Shown here: piece after piece, positions 1 through 8,500 of the stretch | How positions within the stretch are numbered: the first letter of the stretch is position 1 | How the letters are laid out: each line of letters begins with the position of its first letter | Source of the DNA: Verrucomicrobia bacterium UBA3761 | GTDB lineage: Bacteria > Verrucomicrobiota > Kiritimatiellia > RFP12 > UBA1067 | Length of the DNA: 22,213 nt | Assembly (NCBI GenBank): GCA_002371135.1 | Contig: DFGB01000038.1 | Location: forward strand, 110,408-132,620 | Reading direction: 5' to 3' | Notes under the pieces: generated by a model | Seen by the model: the letters and a program-made list of their open reading frames with translations, nothing else | Told to the model about the DNA's origin: nothing | The model's database searches: none | Position numbers and translations under genes: made by a program

Positions 1-275
1 GTAGGGGTGAAGGGGGAAAATTTCAGGGCGACAGCATTTGCTTTTTACTTGATTTATTTAAACGCAAATGGTGCAAAGAAGCCGCCTCGAAATCGGCAAA
101 AGCCGCACTCGCTACGCTCGTGCGCTGCCGGTTTTCAATACGGTTTCAATGCAGATGCCGAAGTTGTTCGGCTACCTAAAGCGAACGAGGACAGCTTCGC
201 CGAAAAACCAGGCGTTCTTTGCGAACTTTGCGCTCAAAATTCTTGTTGGGTTGTTTTGTCGGCCACCTGTATTGG
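1..275. other. Intergenic stretch after the decayed GH2 gene
   Basis: I see no credible gene here. Read on the minus strand, it follows the stop codon of the GH2 remnant. It holds small imperfect inverted repeats, for example CGCAC/GTGCG around a loop at about 109-129, followed on the minus strand by GGCTTTT. That could be a weak terminator. Open frames on both strands are Arg/Ser/Cys-rich and have no recognisable motif. Confidence 0.4.
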
Positions 276-889
276 CTACTCTTTCCACCTGCCTGCGAGA
301 AGCGCATAGAACTCGCGCAAGACGCCGGCGGCGAGTTTTTCAGTGCCATCTGGCGCACAAAGACCTTTGCGGTTGTACCAGTCCTGGACGCCGGAGAGCG
401 GCCTGCGCGGCGAACGGAAGCAGGTGGGCACCCACGGGTACGTCCCGCAAAGACCGTCGATACGCGAAAACATGCGTATGTTCGCCTCGTATATCGCCTT
501 CTGCATTTCTTCAGTCCAACGCTCGTCGGACCGACCGTGGCGGCATGCGAGAGCGCCGCCACGAATTCACTTGTGACGATTGGTTTGTCAAACGGAATCT
601 CCCAAAACATCTTGTAGCCGTCTGCATCCGTCGCGCCTTCGGCGCCCGCGCCAAGCTCTGGAATGTCGTATTCTACGAGATCGCTCCTGTGGCGCGGCTT
701 GACGTTTCTGCCGAATCACATGTTGTCGCGCTCGCCGCCGGGGAGATAATGATAGCCCAGAAACACTATCTGCTGAGGGCCTGGAATGAAATGCCAATCG
801 CCGTCGAGAGAAATTTCGGTGCGAGCAGACTGCTACGCCCTGCAAAAACCAAACGCCGCCAGAGCTGCGATGAATAAAATATTCTTCAT
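276..889 (-). pseudogene. Decayed GH2-family glycosidase, secreted
   Basis: This is the remnant of a secreted GH2 enzyme of the beta-galactosidase/beta-glucuronidase type. It starts at ATG 889 with a good ribosome binding site (AGGAG, 6-7 bases upstream) and a signal peptide (MKNILFIAALAAFGFCRA). An in-frame TAG at 833-835 follows. Frame then resumes with the typical GH2 N-terminal strand SLDGDWHF and jumps to catalytic-domain sequence (GYHYLPGGERDNM). A TGA lies at 716-718. Next come FWEIPFDKPIVTSEF, whose Glu matches the nucleophile region, and a frameshift at about 525-540. In the new frame DERWTEEMQ leads to RSPRRPLSGVQDWYNRKG and LREFY, the classic GH2 C-terminus, with stop TAG at 276-278. 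Only ~204 codons remain of a family that usually has 600-1000, so most of the middle is deleted. The family call rests on several separated motifs; the substrate cannot be told. Confidence 0.8.
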
Positions 890-900
890 GCCACTCCTTG

Positions 901-934
901 AAAAAAAACGATCACCCAGACGCGAGAGATCGTT
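901..934 (-). terminator. Putative intrinsic terminator ahead of the GH2 remnant
   Basis: On the minus strand, a perfect 7-bp stem (AACGATC/GATCGTT, arms 928-934 and 907-913) with a 14-base loop is followed directly by a run of eight T (908-901). It would stop transcripts arriving from the cassette upstream. It sits almost against the ribosome binding site of the GH2 remnant, so that gene would need a promoter inside or beyond the hairpin, or the hairpin acts as an attenuator. Confidence 0.5.
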
Positions 935-1162
935 TCAGCAATATCTATTGGCGGAGGAAGAGTCTCAATCCCACAACTTTTCTACGTTGTTGAATCGAGA
1001 GTTCTGCACAGCCGCCTTTCCATCTTCATGAACTTTCTGTTCAACGCGGCATATTATGTCATATTTTGACGCACTCGGTGCGGACAAGATTCAAAATGGC
1101 CGCTTGCGCCCCGGTGCATCATTCCGCACCGCAGAGCGGACAAATGAGAATCCGCAAGAGGC
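935..1162. other. Spacer between the cyclotransferase-like gene and the terminator
   Basis: No gene is supported. The stretch contains a short hairpin (CGCAC tcg GTGCG at about 1071-1083) and, on the minus strand, an AT-rich GACATAATATG near 1051-1061 that resembles a -10 box but has no convincing -35 partner. Confidence 0.35.
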
Positions 1163-1618
1163 TCAGACCTCCCGTCCGCGCCAGATTTCGCTCCCGACGG
1201 CCACGGCATCCGGCGGGACCCGTCCCGCCGTGTATATCCAGGCGAAGCGCCGACCGCCGCATTCAAGCATGACCTCAACCTTCTGCCGCCTCAAGAACCC
1301 GCGCCGAGCGGCGATGCCGTCCATCGTGCGAAGCACCGTCTCGTCAACCGCCAGAAGCTCCCCGCGCACGCGCCCTTCTCTGTCGCGGACGAAAGACGGG
1401 CGGCAACGCCCAGCGTCGAACAGCCGCCCGAACGTCCATGCGGCGTGACGCCGCAGAGCGTGCGCCCAGCAGGCGTCCCGTCCACCGGACTTGAAGAAGC
1501 CATAGACGAACACCGCCTGCTCGTCCTCCCCCCGGCGGATGTGGAGCGCGCGTTCCATTCGGCGGCGCTCGCCGAGCGGCAGGGCTCTGAGCAGCAGTTC
1601 GACCGGGATGCCGCTCAC
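1163..1618 (-). CDS. Gamma-glutamylcyclotransferase-fold (AIG2/GGCT-like) protein, probably inactive
   Basis: After ~34 N-terminal residues the protein shows the order of blocks expected of the GGCT/AIG2 fold: AVFVYGFFKSG (the usual YGxL substrate loop, here YGFF, residues 39-42), GRLFDAGRCRPSFV, GRVRGELLAVDE, then MDGI, RRQKVEVML and FAWIYT. Family members cyclise gamma-glutamyl amines or peptides using a Glu in an LDxxEG motif. Here that motif reads MDGIAARRG, with Ala about where Glu belongs (residue 103), so activity is doubtful. I chose GTG 1618 because it forms a GTGA overlap with the upstream stop and has AGGGG eight bases upstream. An ATG at 1645 would overlap the previous gene by 31 bases. 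It is the last gene of a three-gene coupled cassette. Confidence 0.68.
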   Translation of the reverse strand: MSGIPVELLLRALPLGERRRMERALHIRRGEDEQAVFVYGFFKSGGRDACWAHALRRHAAWTFGRLFDAGRCRPSFVRDREGRVRGELLAVDETVLRTMDGIAARRGFLRRQKVEVMLECGGRRFAWIYTAGRVPPDAVAVGSEIWRGREV

Positions 1619-2001
1619 GCCACGTCCCCTTCCGGCCCGCAGCACTCCGCCCTGGACAGGAGACGCCTGACGAGCGCCAGCGTCCTTTCCGCCTGCTCCA
1701 TCATCCCTCTCCGCTCGTCCTCGGGCATGTCGAGCAGGACGTCGTCCGTCCCCGACGCGACGCCCTCGAGCGAAGCGGAGTAGTTTTCGAGGGTCTTCCT
1801 CGCACGGACCGGGCCGACGACCTCGGCAAGTTCGCCGACGGCCGCCGACGCCACGCCGTCGTCAAGCTTCACGACGGCGATCAAAAGCGTCGCGAGGATG
1901 TCCTCGCCCGCCTCCGCCGCCGCCAGGGCGAGCGTGGGGCGCGGTCCGTAGGCGCGGCCGCCGACGATGACGGTCACGCCGCCTTCCAGCCCGCCGCTCA
2001 T
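1615..2001 (-). CDS. Unknown 128-aa protein, middle gene of a coupled cassette
   Basis: I do not recognise this protein. It begins with a Gly-rich beta-like stretch (GGVTVIVGGRAYGPRP), continues with an Ala/Leu-rich helical part (LALAAAEAGEDILATLLIAVVKLDDG), and ends with charged helices containing two Cys near the C-terminus (RAECCGPEGD). There is no signal peptide or clear membrane segment, so it is probably cytoplasmic. Its ATG overlaps the stop of the upstream gene (ATGA), and its own stop overlaps the GTG of the cyclotransferase-like gene (GTGA), so all three are probably translated together. Reality as a gene is supported by the overlaps and by a coherent, acidic-to-neutral composition unlike the Arg-rich shadow frames. 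Confidence 0.62.
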   Translation of the reverse strand: MSGGLEGGVTVIVGGRAYGPRPTLALAAAEAGEDILATLLIAVVKLDDGVASAAVGELAEVVGPVRARKTLENYSASLEGVASGTDDVLLDMPEDERRGMMEQAERTLALVRRLLSRAECCGPEGDVA

Positions 2002-2450
2002 GCTGACACCTCCGTCGACCGGGCCTTCGCCTTCACCGACGCCATGAACTGGTTGATGAGCCGGAGGTCCACCGCATCGAGGTTCATCAGCTGCATCATG
2101 CTCACGATGCCCTGGAGCTCGGAGAGCGAGAACTCCGCGTTCATCGCTTCGAGACGCTTTTCGTAGTCCTCCTTCAGCTTGCGCTGGTAGGCGACGACCC
2201 GCTCGTCCTGCGCGATGCGCGCCTTGTCGTCCCTTTCCCGGAGATAGAACTCCTCCTTCACCTTGCGCACCAGCGCCTCCATCGCCTTGCCGTGGACGCC
2301 AGACGCCGCAAGCTCCCGGTCGCTCGCCTTGAGAAAAAGGCGGGCCGCCGGGAAATGCCCCAGCACCTGCTTGCGGAACCGCCCCGCGAGGATTCTGGAC
2401 ACGCCCAGCCCCCCCACGAAGGACATGATCTCTTCCTTTGAAAACTCCAT
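1998..2450 (-). CDS. Unknown 150-aa helical protein, first gene of the cassette
   Basis: This is a mostly helical, basic protein without a signal peptide. Residues ~25-65 (GRFRKQVLGHFPAARLFLKA, then DRELAASGVHGKAMEALVRK) look like a small helix-turn or helix-hairpin-helix arrangement. Residues ~65-110 are highly charged and probably coiled coil (EEFYLRERDDKARIAQDE and on to KEDYEKRLEAM). The C-terminal part is Met/Leu-rich. I start it at ATG 2450: AAAGGA lies nine bases upstream, and the protein then begins MEFSKEEI. In-frame ATG 2474 and an earlier start at 2513 are possible. Its stop overlaps the next start (ATGA). I cannot assign a function; DNA binding through the HhH-like part is speculation. 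Confidence 0.6.
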   Translation of the reverse strand: MEFSKEEIMSFVGGLGVSRILAGRFRKQVLGHFPAARLFLKASDRELAASGVHGKAMEALVRKVKEEFYLRERDDKARIAQDERVVAYQRKLKEDYEKRLEAMNAEFSLSELQGIVSMMQLMNLDAVDLRLINQFMASVKAKARSTEVSA

Positions 2451-2768
2451 TCCTTTTATTCCTTTCACGGACATTTTATCAGAACCCACGCATGATTCCG
2501 AGGGTCGGCGCAAAGACCCTGCGCTTCGTCAAGGTTCCCCTCAGTCTCCCGCCCACGCAAAAAGCGAGGGCATCGCCCCACGAAGGCGCGACCCCGCGCC
2601 CCGAGGCATTTCGCCCGCATCTGTCGAACATAGTCTTTCTCCTTGTCTGTCCCGGTCGTCCGACATGGACTCCCGACGCATGACAGGATGCCTAAAAGCG
2701 GCGAAAATATCAACTAGAAATACAGGGGCTCTTCAAGGCTCGCCCATGCCGCACTTCCGCGAGCTTTC
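2451..2768. other. Intergenic stretch, no gene supported
   Basis: This ~320-base stretch separates the 50-aa peptide gene from the three-gene cassette. An 82-codon open frame on the minus strand (2465-2713) is Arg/Cys-rich, has no ribosome binding site and resembles no family I know. On the minus strand, GCTCGC/GCGAGC could form a 6-bp stem just after the stop of the 50-aa gene, but no T-run follows. I see no clear promoter for the cassette. Confidence 0.4.
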
Positions 2769-2921
2769 TCAGAAGTAGCTCAGCACGTCCTGCCACCATG
2801 TGCGCTCGGGCCACAAGTGCCGAGGAAGTCGTTTGTAGCCATGAGGAGACTGCCATTCTCGCTGCGCATACCACCCCGCCACGACCGATCCTGAAACTTT
2901 AGCCTTTGTACCTTGTGCCAT
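2769..2921 (-). CDS. Small Trp-rich basic peptide, 50 aa
   Basis: A 50-codon gene begins at ATG 2921, two codons after an in-frame TAA, with TGGAAA about ten bases upstream. The product is basic and rich in Trp and Tyr (GWYAQREWQSPHGYKRL, later LWPERTWWQDVLSYF). It has no signal peptide. It follows the LA_2272-like gene by 60 bases from that gene's restored stop and may be the last gene of the long operon. Composition is far from random, which favours a real peptide, but there is no family match I can name. It could also be the surviving tail of a larger decayed gene. Confidence 0.45.
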   Translation of the reverse strand: MAQGTKAKVSGSVVAGWYAQREWQSPHGYKRLPRHLWPERTWWQDVLSYF

Positions 2922-2981
2922 TTTTTATCGTTTCCAGGTTCGTGTTGTTGGATGTTGGTCTTACTGTCCCGTTTGGACAAT

Positions 2982-3640
2982 TTACCATCCAATAATTGGC
3001 GTCAACCAATGCCCATTGTAATTAAGCACCCCAATTTTCAGGCATCACCGAAATTGAAAACTCCGATTTGCCCTCTATGCCCAAAGTTGAAAATGCCAAT
3101 CTGGCATCTTGCTCCGCCAAGGTTCAAGACACCGATTTGCATTCCGACATGGTGAGAGAGATTGATAAGCCCCGTTTGAATAGCGAATGAGGATGTTGTA
3201 TAACAAGAGGCACCAGCGTCATTCATGAACCCATTTACGCTAAGACCATTCACCAATCCAATCTGCGCGAGATAATCGCCGTCGTCACACCATGTCAACA
3301 GTCCAACTTGAAGACCTGCGCCACGCTCTGCAAACATCGTCGCGCCAAATTGCAACCCGTACATGTCATTTTGCACATAGGCATTAAGCAATGCAACCTG
3401 TACCCCATATAATGACTTGTATTCACTCATGCCGAATGACACGCCGCATCCAGTAACGCGATTCCTTGACACGGTTGTGACCGAAAGATCAATGGCGAAC
3501 GCATCGCTTCCATTCGCTGGGAATGCCCATTCAGGGGAAATGGCGATGCCCGGACAAGTCTGCATTTCCGTACAGCTGGCGTTCGTATGCATTGCAAACA
3601 CAATGCCGAATATGCAAGCAAAATGTATTGTTCTCTTCAT
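2982..3640 (-). pseudogene. LA_2272-like surface-repeat protein, last repeat split off by a frameshift
   Basis: The gene encodes a signal peptide (MKRTIHFACIFGIVFAMHTNA) and then short beta-type repeats of the form (L/I)Q(I/V)G(L/I)xN: GLQVGLLT, AQIGLVN, IQTGLINL, MQIGVLNL, CQIGIFNFG, GQIGVFNFG. This resembles the LA_2272 surface-repeat family known from Leptospira and other bacteria, which is exported and of unknown function. The ATG 3640 frame stops at TGA 3038-3040 after NFGDA. If one base is restored there, the reading continues C-KIGVLNYNGHWLTPIIGW to TAA at 2982-2984, that is one more repeat and a family-like hydrophobic end. The total (659 nt, one short of 220 codons) fits a single-base deletion next to AAAA. 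The 200-aa product may still be made. It lies 22 bases after the upstream gene. Confidence 0.72.
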
Positions 3641-3662
3641 CGCAGACCAGCGTTCTCAATGT

Positions 3663-4580
3663 TCATTTCGCCTCAAGGTTCGTGTCGTTGGGGGTGGGGT
3701 TGAAATAGATTGCAGTTGCCCCAAAGAATCCGACCGTTCTAATTGCCCCATAAATCTTGCCGTAATTTGCAGAGACTATGTTGCCATTATCGTCTTTGAC
3801 AACCCTCGTTCTGAAAACAAGATACTCGTCGTCCCCGGCAACGCGAACCGCTCCATAATCCGCGCTGTCTTTGTAGTTGCAATATGAGCTAAAAGGGAAT
3901 TCTGTTCTGTAATTGGCATTTGAATCAGCTTCGTAGACAGACACAAAGGATGTCCCTTTCTGCTTTTTCAATTTATAGGCTCCGCCACTATCGTTAAAAC
4001 ATAGCGAACCAGAACAACTCTCCCCACCATTTGTAACAACCAAATTATAAGCCAACGTTATATCCGCGACTTTCCCTGCACCAAATGGCGCAATCCAATC
4101 ACATCTCTCCAAGTCAAATCCGAATTTACCGGATCTGCGCGGGAAAGTCTTGTCCAGAAAACGATGCATCACCATATCAACTGGCTTGATGATTCTCCGA
4201 AGAGTTATCGTCAGCTCCTTTTCGTGTTCCTCGAATATCTGGCCCGTATTGCTCGAATTCAGCCTGGTCGCGAAGTACTGGTCTCTAAGTCGTTCAGGAT
4301 AGAACCCGTCAGCGCTCACCTCTACCTCAAAATAGCCAGAGTGACATGTAAAATCTGAAATCGCTCGCCCATCATTCCCAGACGACACCGTCCAAGTCTT
4401 CATTTTGATAGGCTTTGTCCATGATATGTTCAATCTGTCTCGTTCGGTTGTAGTCTTAACTACTGCGTTAGTGACGGGATTGCCGTCCTCGCTTAAAATA
4501 TGGTAAACGACTTTGACTGACTCAGCCTTGCCGACGAGTACTGACATAGCCAGACCTATGGTCAATAACATCTTCATCAT
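3663..4580 (-). CDS. Secreted protein with carboxypeptidase-regulatory-like N-terminus, paralogue 2
   Basis: This 305-aa exported protein starts with a signal peptide (MMKMLLTIGLAMSVLVGKAES). Residues ~20-110 resemble a carboxypeptidase regulatory-like/Ig-like beta-sandwich: VVYHILSEDGNPVTNAVVKT, a turn with GNDGRA, and FEVEVSADGFYPE. The second half is a separate domain sharing, with its upstream neighbour, FDLE, GGAYKLKK, VYEADSNANYRTEFPFS, EYLVFRTRVV, VSANYGKIYG and a terminal FNPTPNDTNLE. The two genes are clearly tandem duplicates. The start could be ATG 4580 or the adjacent ATG 4577; ribosome binding is weak (CTGGATC). It sits 16 bases after paralogue 1 in the same operon. Role unknown; surface or periplasmic location is inferred from the signal peptide. 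Confidence 0.72.
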   Translation of the reverse strand: MMKMLLTIGLAMSVLVGKAESVKVVYHILSEDGNPVTNAVVKTTTERDRLNISWTKPIKMKTWTVSSGNDGRAISDFTCHSGYFEVEVSADGFYPERLRDQYFATRLNSSNTGQIFEEHEKELTITLRRIIKPVDMVMHRFLDKTFPRRSGKFGFDLERCDWIAPFGAGKVADITLAYNLVVTNGGESCSGSLCFNDSGGAYKLKKQKGTSFVSVYEADSNANYRTEFPFSSYCNYKDSADYGAVRVAGDDEYLVFRTRVVKDDNGNIVSANYGKIYGAIRTVGFFGATAIYFNPTPNDTNLEAK

Positions 4581-4596
4581 TGTGCGTCTGATCCAG

Positions 4597-5580
4597 TTAT
4601 TTTCCGAACAACCCCATGATGTCCCATGACTTTCGTGAACGCTCTTCTTCGTGTCGCTTAATGGCGTTGTAACGGCGGAACATCCGAATGTCTTCTAAAT
4701 TAGTGTCGTTTTGAACAGGATTGAAAGATCCCTCGGCATAGCAAAAATACTTGAGAATGTTCATAGGCCCATGAATCACTCCATAATTAGCCGAGACAAC
4801 CTTACCCACCGAATTTGTGACTACTCGCGTACGATAGACCAGATATTCTTCTCCGCTTAAAGGGAAATCGTAGCGATATCCCTTCGAGCCATTGTCATTT
4901 TGCATCCACGAAAAAGGAAATGCCGTTTGATAAACAGCGTTAGTATCAGCCTCATACACAGTTTTAAATATTGAAGACTCAATATCTTTCATTTTATATG
5001 CACCGCCCGATACGAACTCGACAACTCCGGTACATGTTGTCATCGCACCTTCAGTCGTAGATATGCATGAAACCTTTATGTCGGCATTCTTCCCGTTATG
5101 GCCAGACAAAACCCATCCACCTTTTTCAAGGTCGAAGTAGAACACACCGCTGCTCTGAGGAAGTGGCTCACTAATTAATTTTGTGCCAATCAATTCTACC
5201 GGGTGTTTGATCTTCCGCAATGTTATATCAATCTGTTCCCTGTTTTTCTTAAATTCCCCACCATCCTTCCTAAACCAATAAGGGCCTTTGTTCTCGTGAT
5301 AAAACCCCTCGGCAAAGACCATAACGTCAAAATTGCCTTGAGGACAATCAAATTCGCATGTTGCAAAACCTGCGCTGTCGGTGCGCGAGTGATATTTGGC
5401 CTTGGGTATGGAAGAATTCCAAGACAATGTGAATTCCTGTTTGGACGTCGTCGTCCTGACTACGGCATTGCTTATCGGGCAACCACCTTCATCTATTATC
5501 TTGTACGTAACGACAGATCGTTCTGCAAAAGTTTGCAAAGAAAACGATGTCATTAGAAACAAAACAAGCATTCTTTTCAT
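4597..5580 (-). CDS. Secreted protein with carboxypeptidase-regulatory-like N-terminus, paralogue 1
   Basis: This 327-aa exported protein has a signal peptide (MKRMLVLFLMTSFSLQTFA) and a beta-sandwich-like N-terminal domain (VTYKIIDEGGCPISNAVVRT, then DSAGFATCEFDC and FDVMVFAEGFYHE), as in carboxypeptidase regulatory-like domains. The second domain (~120-300) matches its downstream paralogue: FYFDLEKGGW, GGAYKMKD, VYEADTNAVYQTAFPFSW, EYLVYRTRVV, VSANYGVIHG, NDTNLE. Unlike the paralogue it carries a ~30-residue charged extension (MFRRYNAIKRHEEERSRK) ending in IMGLFGK. Its ATG overlaps the stop of the 1599-aa gene (ATGA), with AGGAG seven bases upstream, so its translation is probably coupled to that giant protein. 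That suggests, but does not prove, a partner role. Confidence 0.75.
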   Translation of the reverse strand: MKRMLVLFLMTSFSLQTFAERSVVTYKIIDEGGCPISNAVVRTTTSKQEFTLSWNSSIPKAKYHSRTDSAGFATCEFDCPQGNFDVMVFAEGFYHENKGPYWFRKDGGEFKKNREQIDITLRKIKHPVELIGTKLISEPLPQSSGVFYFDLEKGGWVLSGHNGKNADIKVSCISTTEGAMTTCTGVVEFVSGGAYKMKDIESSIFKTVYEADTNAVYQTAFPFSWMQNDNGSKGYRYDFPLSGEEYLVYRTRVVTNSVGKVVSANYGVIHGPMNILKYFCYAEGSFNPVQNDTNLEDIRMFRRYNAIKRHEEERSRKSWDIMGLFGK

Positions 5581-8500
5581 TTCATTACTCCTTGCGAGAT
5601 TTTAGTATTAATGTTTTCAAACAACCCGTGGACTATCATGTACGGTGCCTTAAGGAAATATGAGTGAACCCACTCTTGCCCATTCAGCCCAATGATATCC
5701 TGATTCTCCACGTCTTTAAAGCGAGTACTCATATCATAGGCCGATTGAATTTCCGGCCATTTAGGAACGCCTACTGAGCCAGCTGGGAATGACTCCGCCG
5801 GTATCGCATCAGCCAGCAGCTGCGCCCTGAGAGGATAGCTGATTGTCCCTGGCGCCAAATGATTTGTCGTGAAGAGAGTCGTATCGCTGAACTTGCCGAA
5901 GACCGGCTCGGCTCTGAAGTCGTTGGTTAGAGCGTTCGCCTCCGTTGCCGTAGGCGGACGGTATCGGGTAACGTACATTCCAGAGTCGGGATCCCATTCC
6001 TGATAGGGTATGTTGTAGTGAGAATTGAAACTCCAGCCTCCTTCGTTTCTCCCAAAGTCAATGCCGACGAATTGTTCGACAGGCTTCACCCCTTTTATCC
6101 GTTCTTGGTTGTACCACGCCCACTCTCGCTGGATTGGGAAGTGCGATGCACCATTCGTGTCGCACATCAAGACCTCGTCCTCTGATGAATAGTAGTTCAC
6201 AACATTGACAACGGATGAGAACCTATCCCGCCATGTGAGGTTCCTGCGATCGTCATCCGCAGCGAGTCCGTCTGTTTCATACCAATGCGAAGCCCTCAGC
6301 CGATTCTGAATCGCATCCCAGTCGGACGGCGTGATGCAGTCGCGGGTTGAAGAGGACACCGAACTCGTATCGTACGCTTCCGCTGCTACCGCCGCGTTAA
6401 GCATGAAATAGCGCGCGCATGGCATCTGCCAGTCCTGTATGGCTGCGGATACGAGCATATTGCCCAACGAATGAGCCATGAAATAGTTGGGACCGGAGTA
6501 GTTGGCTACGACCGCCGTCAGGTTCGACGCGCTGGCAAAGGCGTGTTCCACGTTCGCATGGTAGTTCGGGCAGACGTAACCGACTGCGGGCAGCTTGAAC
6601 TGCGAATCGTTGCTGTACCAGGTGACGGCATGGAAGCGTCCGCGAAAGCCCGACCACCAGAGTCGCTTGTAGGTCGCCTGCGCCCACTCGCGCGCCTCGT
6701 GCTGCGCCATGTTGTAGCCGTGGACGAAATAGAAGTTTGCATCCTGACGGAAGGCCGAAAGCGGGAGCTGGGCGACCGATGTCATGTTCGTGTCGCTCGG
6801 GTTAATCTTGCCTTGGCCTCCAAAGAGATGGCGGAGGTTGTGCCACCAGTACATCTTCTTTACATCAAGGAACGCCAGGTCCGGGCGACAGGCGAAGACC
6901 TCGTCCCCATCTACTTTAACGACAACCTCTACCGGACATTCGCATTCCCACTCCGCCTCGAACAAGACGACGCCCCTCGCCGACTGGCTCCTTGCCGCAA
7001 CATTGTCGGATAGCGGCCTCTCGCCTTCGCCCAGCGACGGGAACGATGCCGAATGGAGGGTCGTTCCGCTCCAAAAGTTGTACCAACTACTCTCGTCGTC
7101 AACCTCTATGTCCCTAAGAACCGACGCCCTGGCGTCGTTCCACGCGATGTCGGCATACAGACGCCGGAGTCCAGAATACCGTCCTCTAATCACGACCTTG
7201 ACTTCGTGCGAAGACCATGCGGACAGGAAGTCCTGGACGCGAATCGCCATAGGAAGCAGGTTCACGAGGTCGTTCCGCCCGTTCACCTCGTTGTCGTCGC
7301 CGTTGTCGTCGTTGCCGAGTCCGTCAATCCAGTTCCAGAACGTGTCATTGAAGGCGTCGTTTCCGGTCCAGATGTCGTTGTTAACCCAGAAGTTGAAGCG
7401 GTTGGAAACACAATGCCGAGCATCATCATCATTGAATATGCCGTTGCCATCGACATCCGGCACTAACAGAGGCAGAATTGCAGACAGACGGAGTTCCCGC
7501 GTGTCGGTCACGGAACAACTGTCGTGGATCGCCGCGAACGAATAACGCAGGGTCGCTGTTCCCCCGCCAAAGGCGACAACGGTAATCCGGGTGTTGCGAC
7601 CCGAGGTGAAATCCTCCGTCAGGCGCTTCCATACGTTCAGCGGCAGAGTCCGCCCGTCTTCATGGACAGCCGAGTCCAGCAGCAACGTCCGATCATCGTA
7701 TTCGCCGCCCAAGTAAAGCTGGAAACGCACCGTCGGGTTGTCGAACTTGATGTTAATCTCGCCGGATGGCAGATCGACATCCGTCCTCAGGTACATCTCC
7801 GTTCCGAGATTGACATTTGTCGTCGCCACGACAGGGAAGCCAAAATTTGAGTTCCATTTGGCAACTTCATGGACATCGTACCGAGGATGCCCGATGTCCA
7901 GTCCCAACACGGTGTAGTTGTGCGTCTCGTAGACGACGCCTGTCTTGCAGAGGGAAAGGATGGAATCCTTGAAGTCCCTGCTTGGCGCGAGGCCGTGGAC
8001 GTAGATGCTGCAGTCGTCGACGGTGCGCTCGAAGCGTTCTCCGCTCGCCGTGCGCACGGCAAGATTGTATGATTTCGCGGCAAGCGCGACGTAGTTCGTC
8101 CAGTGATCGGGACAATCGCAGCACTTGACCCATGCGTCGGGAACGTCTATCGGAATTGTGCTCGTGTGCACCGGGTCTCTGTCGAGCTTAAGCACATCCG
8201 TCATCGAGGCGACCGCCATCGCATTTGTGTATGCATCACGATGGAGGTCTTCGCACTGGTCGTAGGGACAGTTGTGTTCGGCGCATATGTTGGCAGGTGT
8301 TTCGCCACCACCCGGCTCGCAACATGCACATCCGCAATCGCACCACGGATTGCCGCAGCAGACGCCAGAGCCGCAGGAGCAACTGTGTTCGTCTCCGTAC
8401 TCCTCGTCCGTCGGCATGCCGTCGCCATGCAGACCATTGTCCTCGTTCTCGGACAGTCTGGGGCAAAACCGAGCCGTCTGCGTGTATTGCGTCTGGCCAT

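Noticed and set aside
716..718. TGA in the GH2 remnant read as Trp (recoding)
   Set aside because: Other genes here end in TGA normally, and the same gene also has a TAG and a frameshift, so decay is simpler.
68..877. 269-codon plus-strand open frame
   Set aside because: Runs antisense to the GH2 remnant, is Arg/Cys-rich and has no ribosome site; the minus strand shows GH2 motifs.
2465..2713. 82-codon minus-strand open frame before the three-gene cassette
   Set aside because: Arg/Cys-rich, no ribosome site, no recognisable family; more likely non-coding GC-rich DNA.
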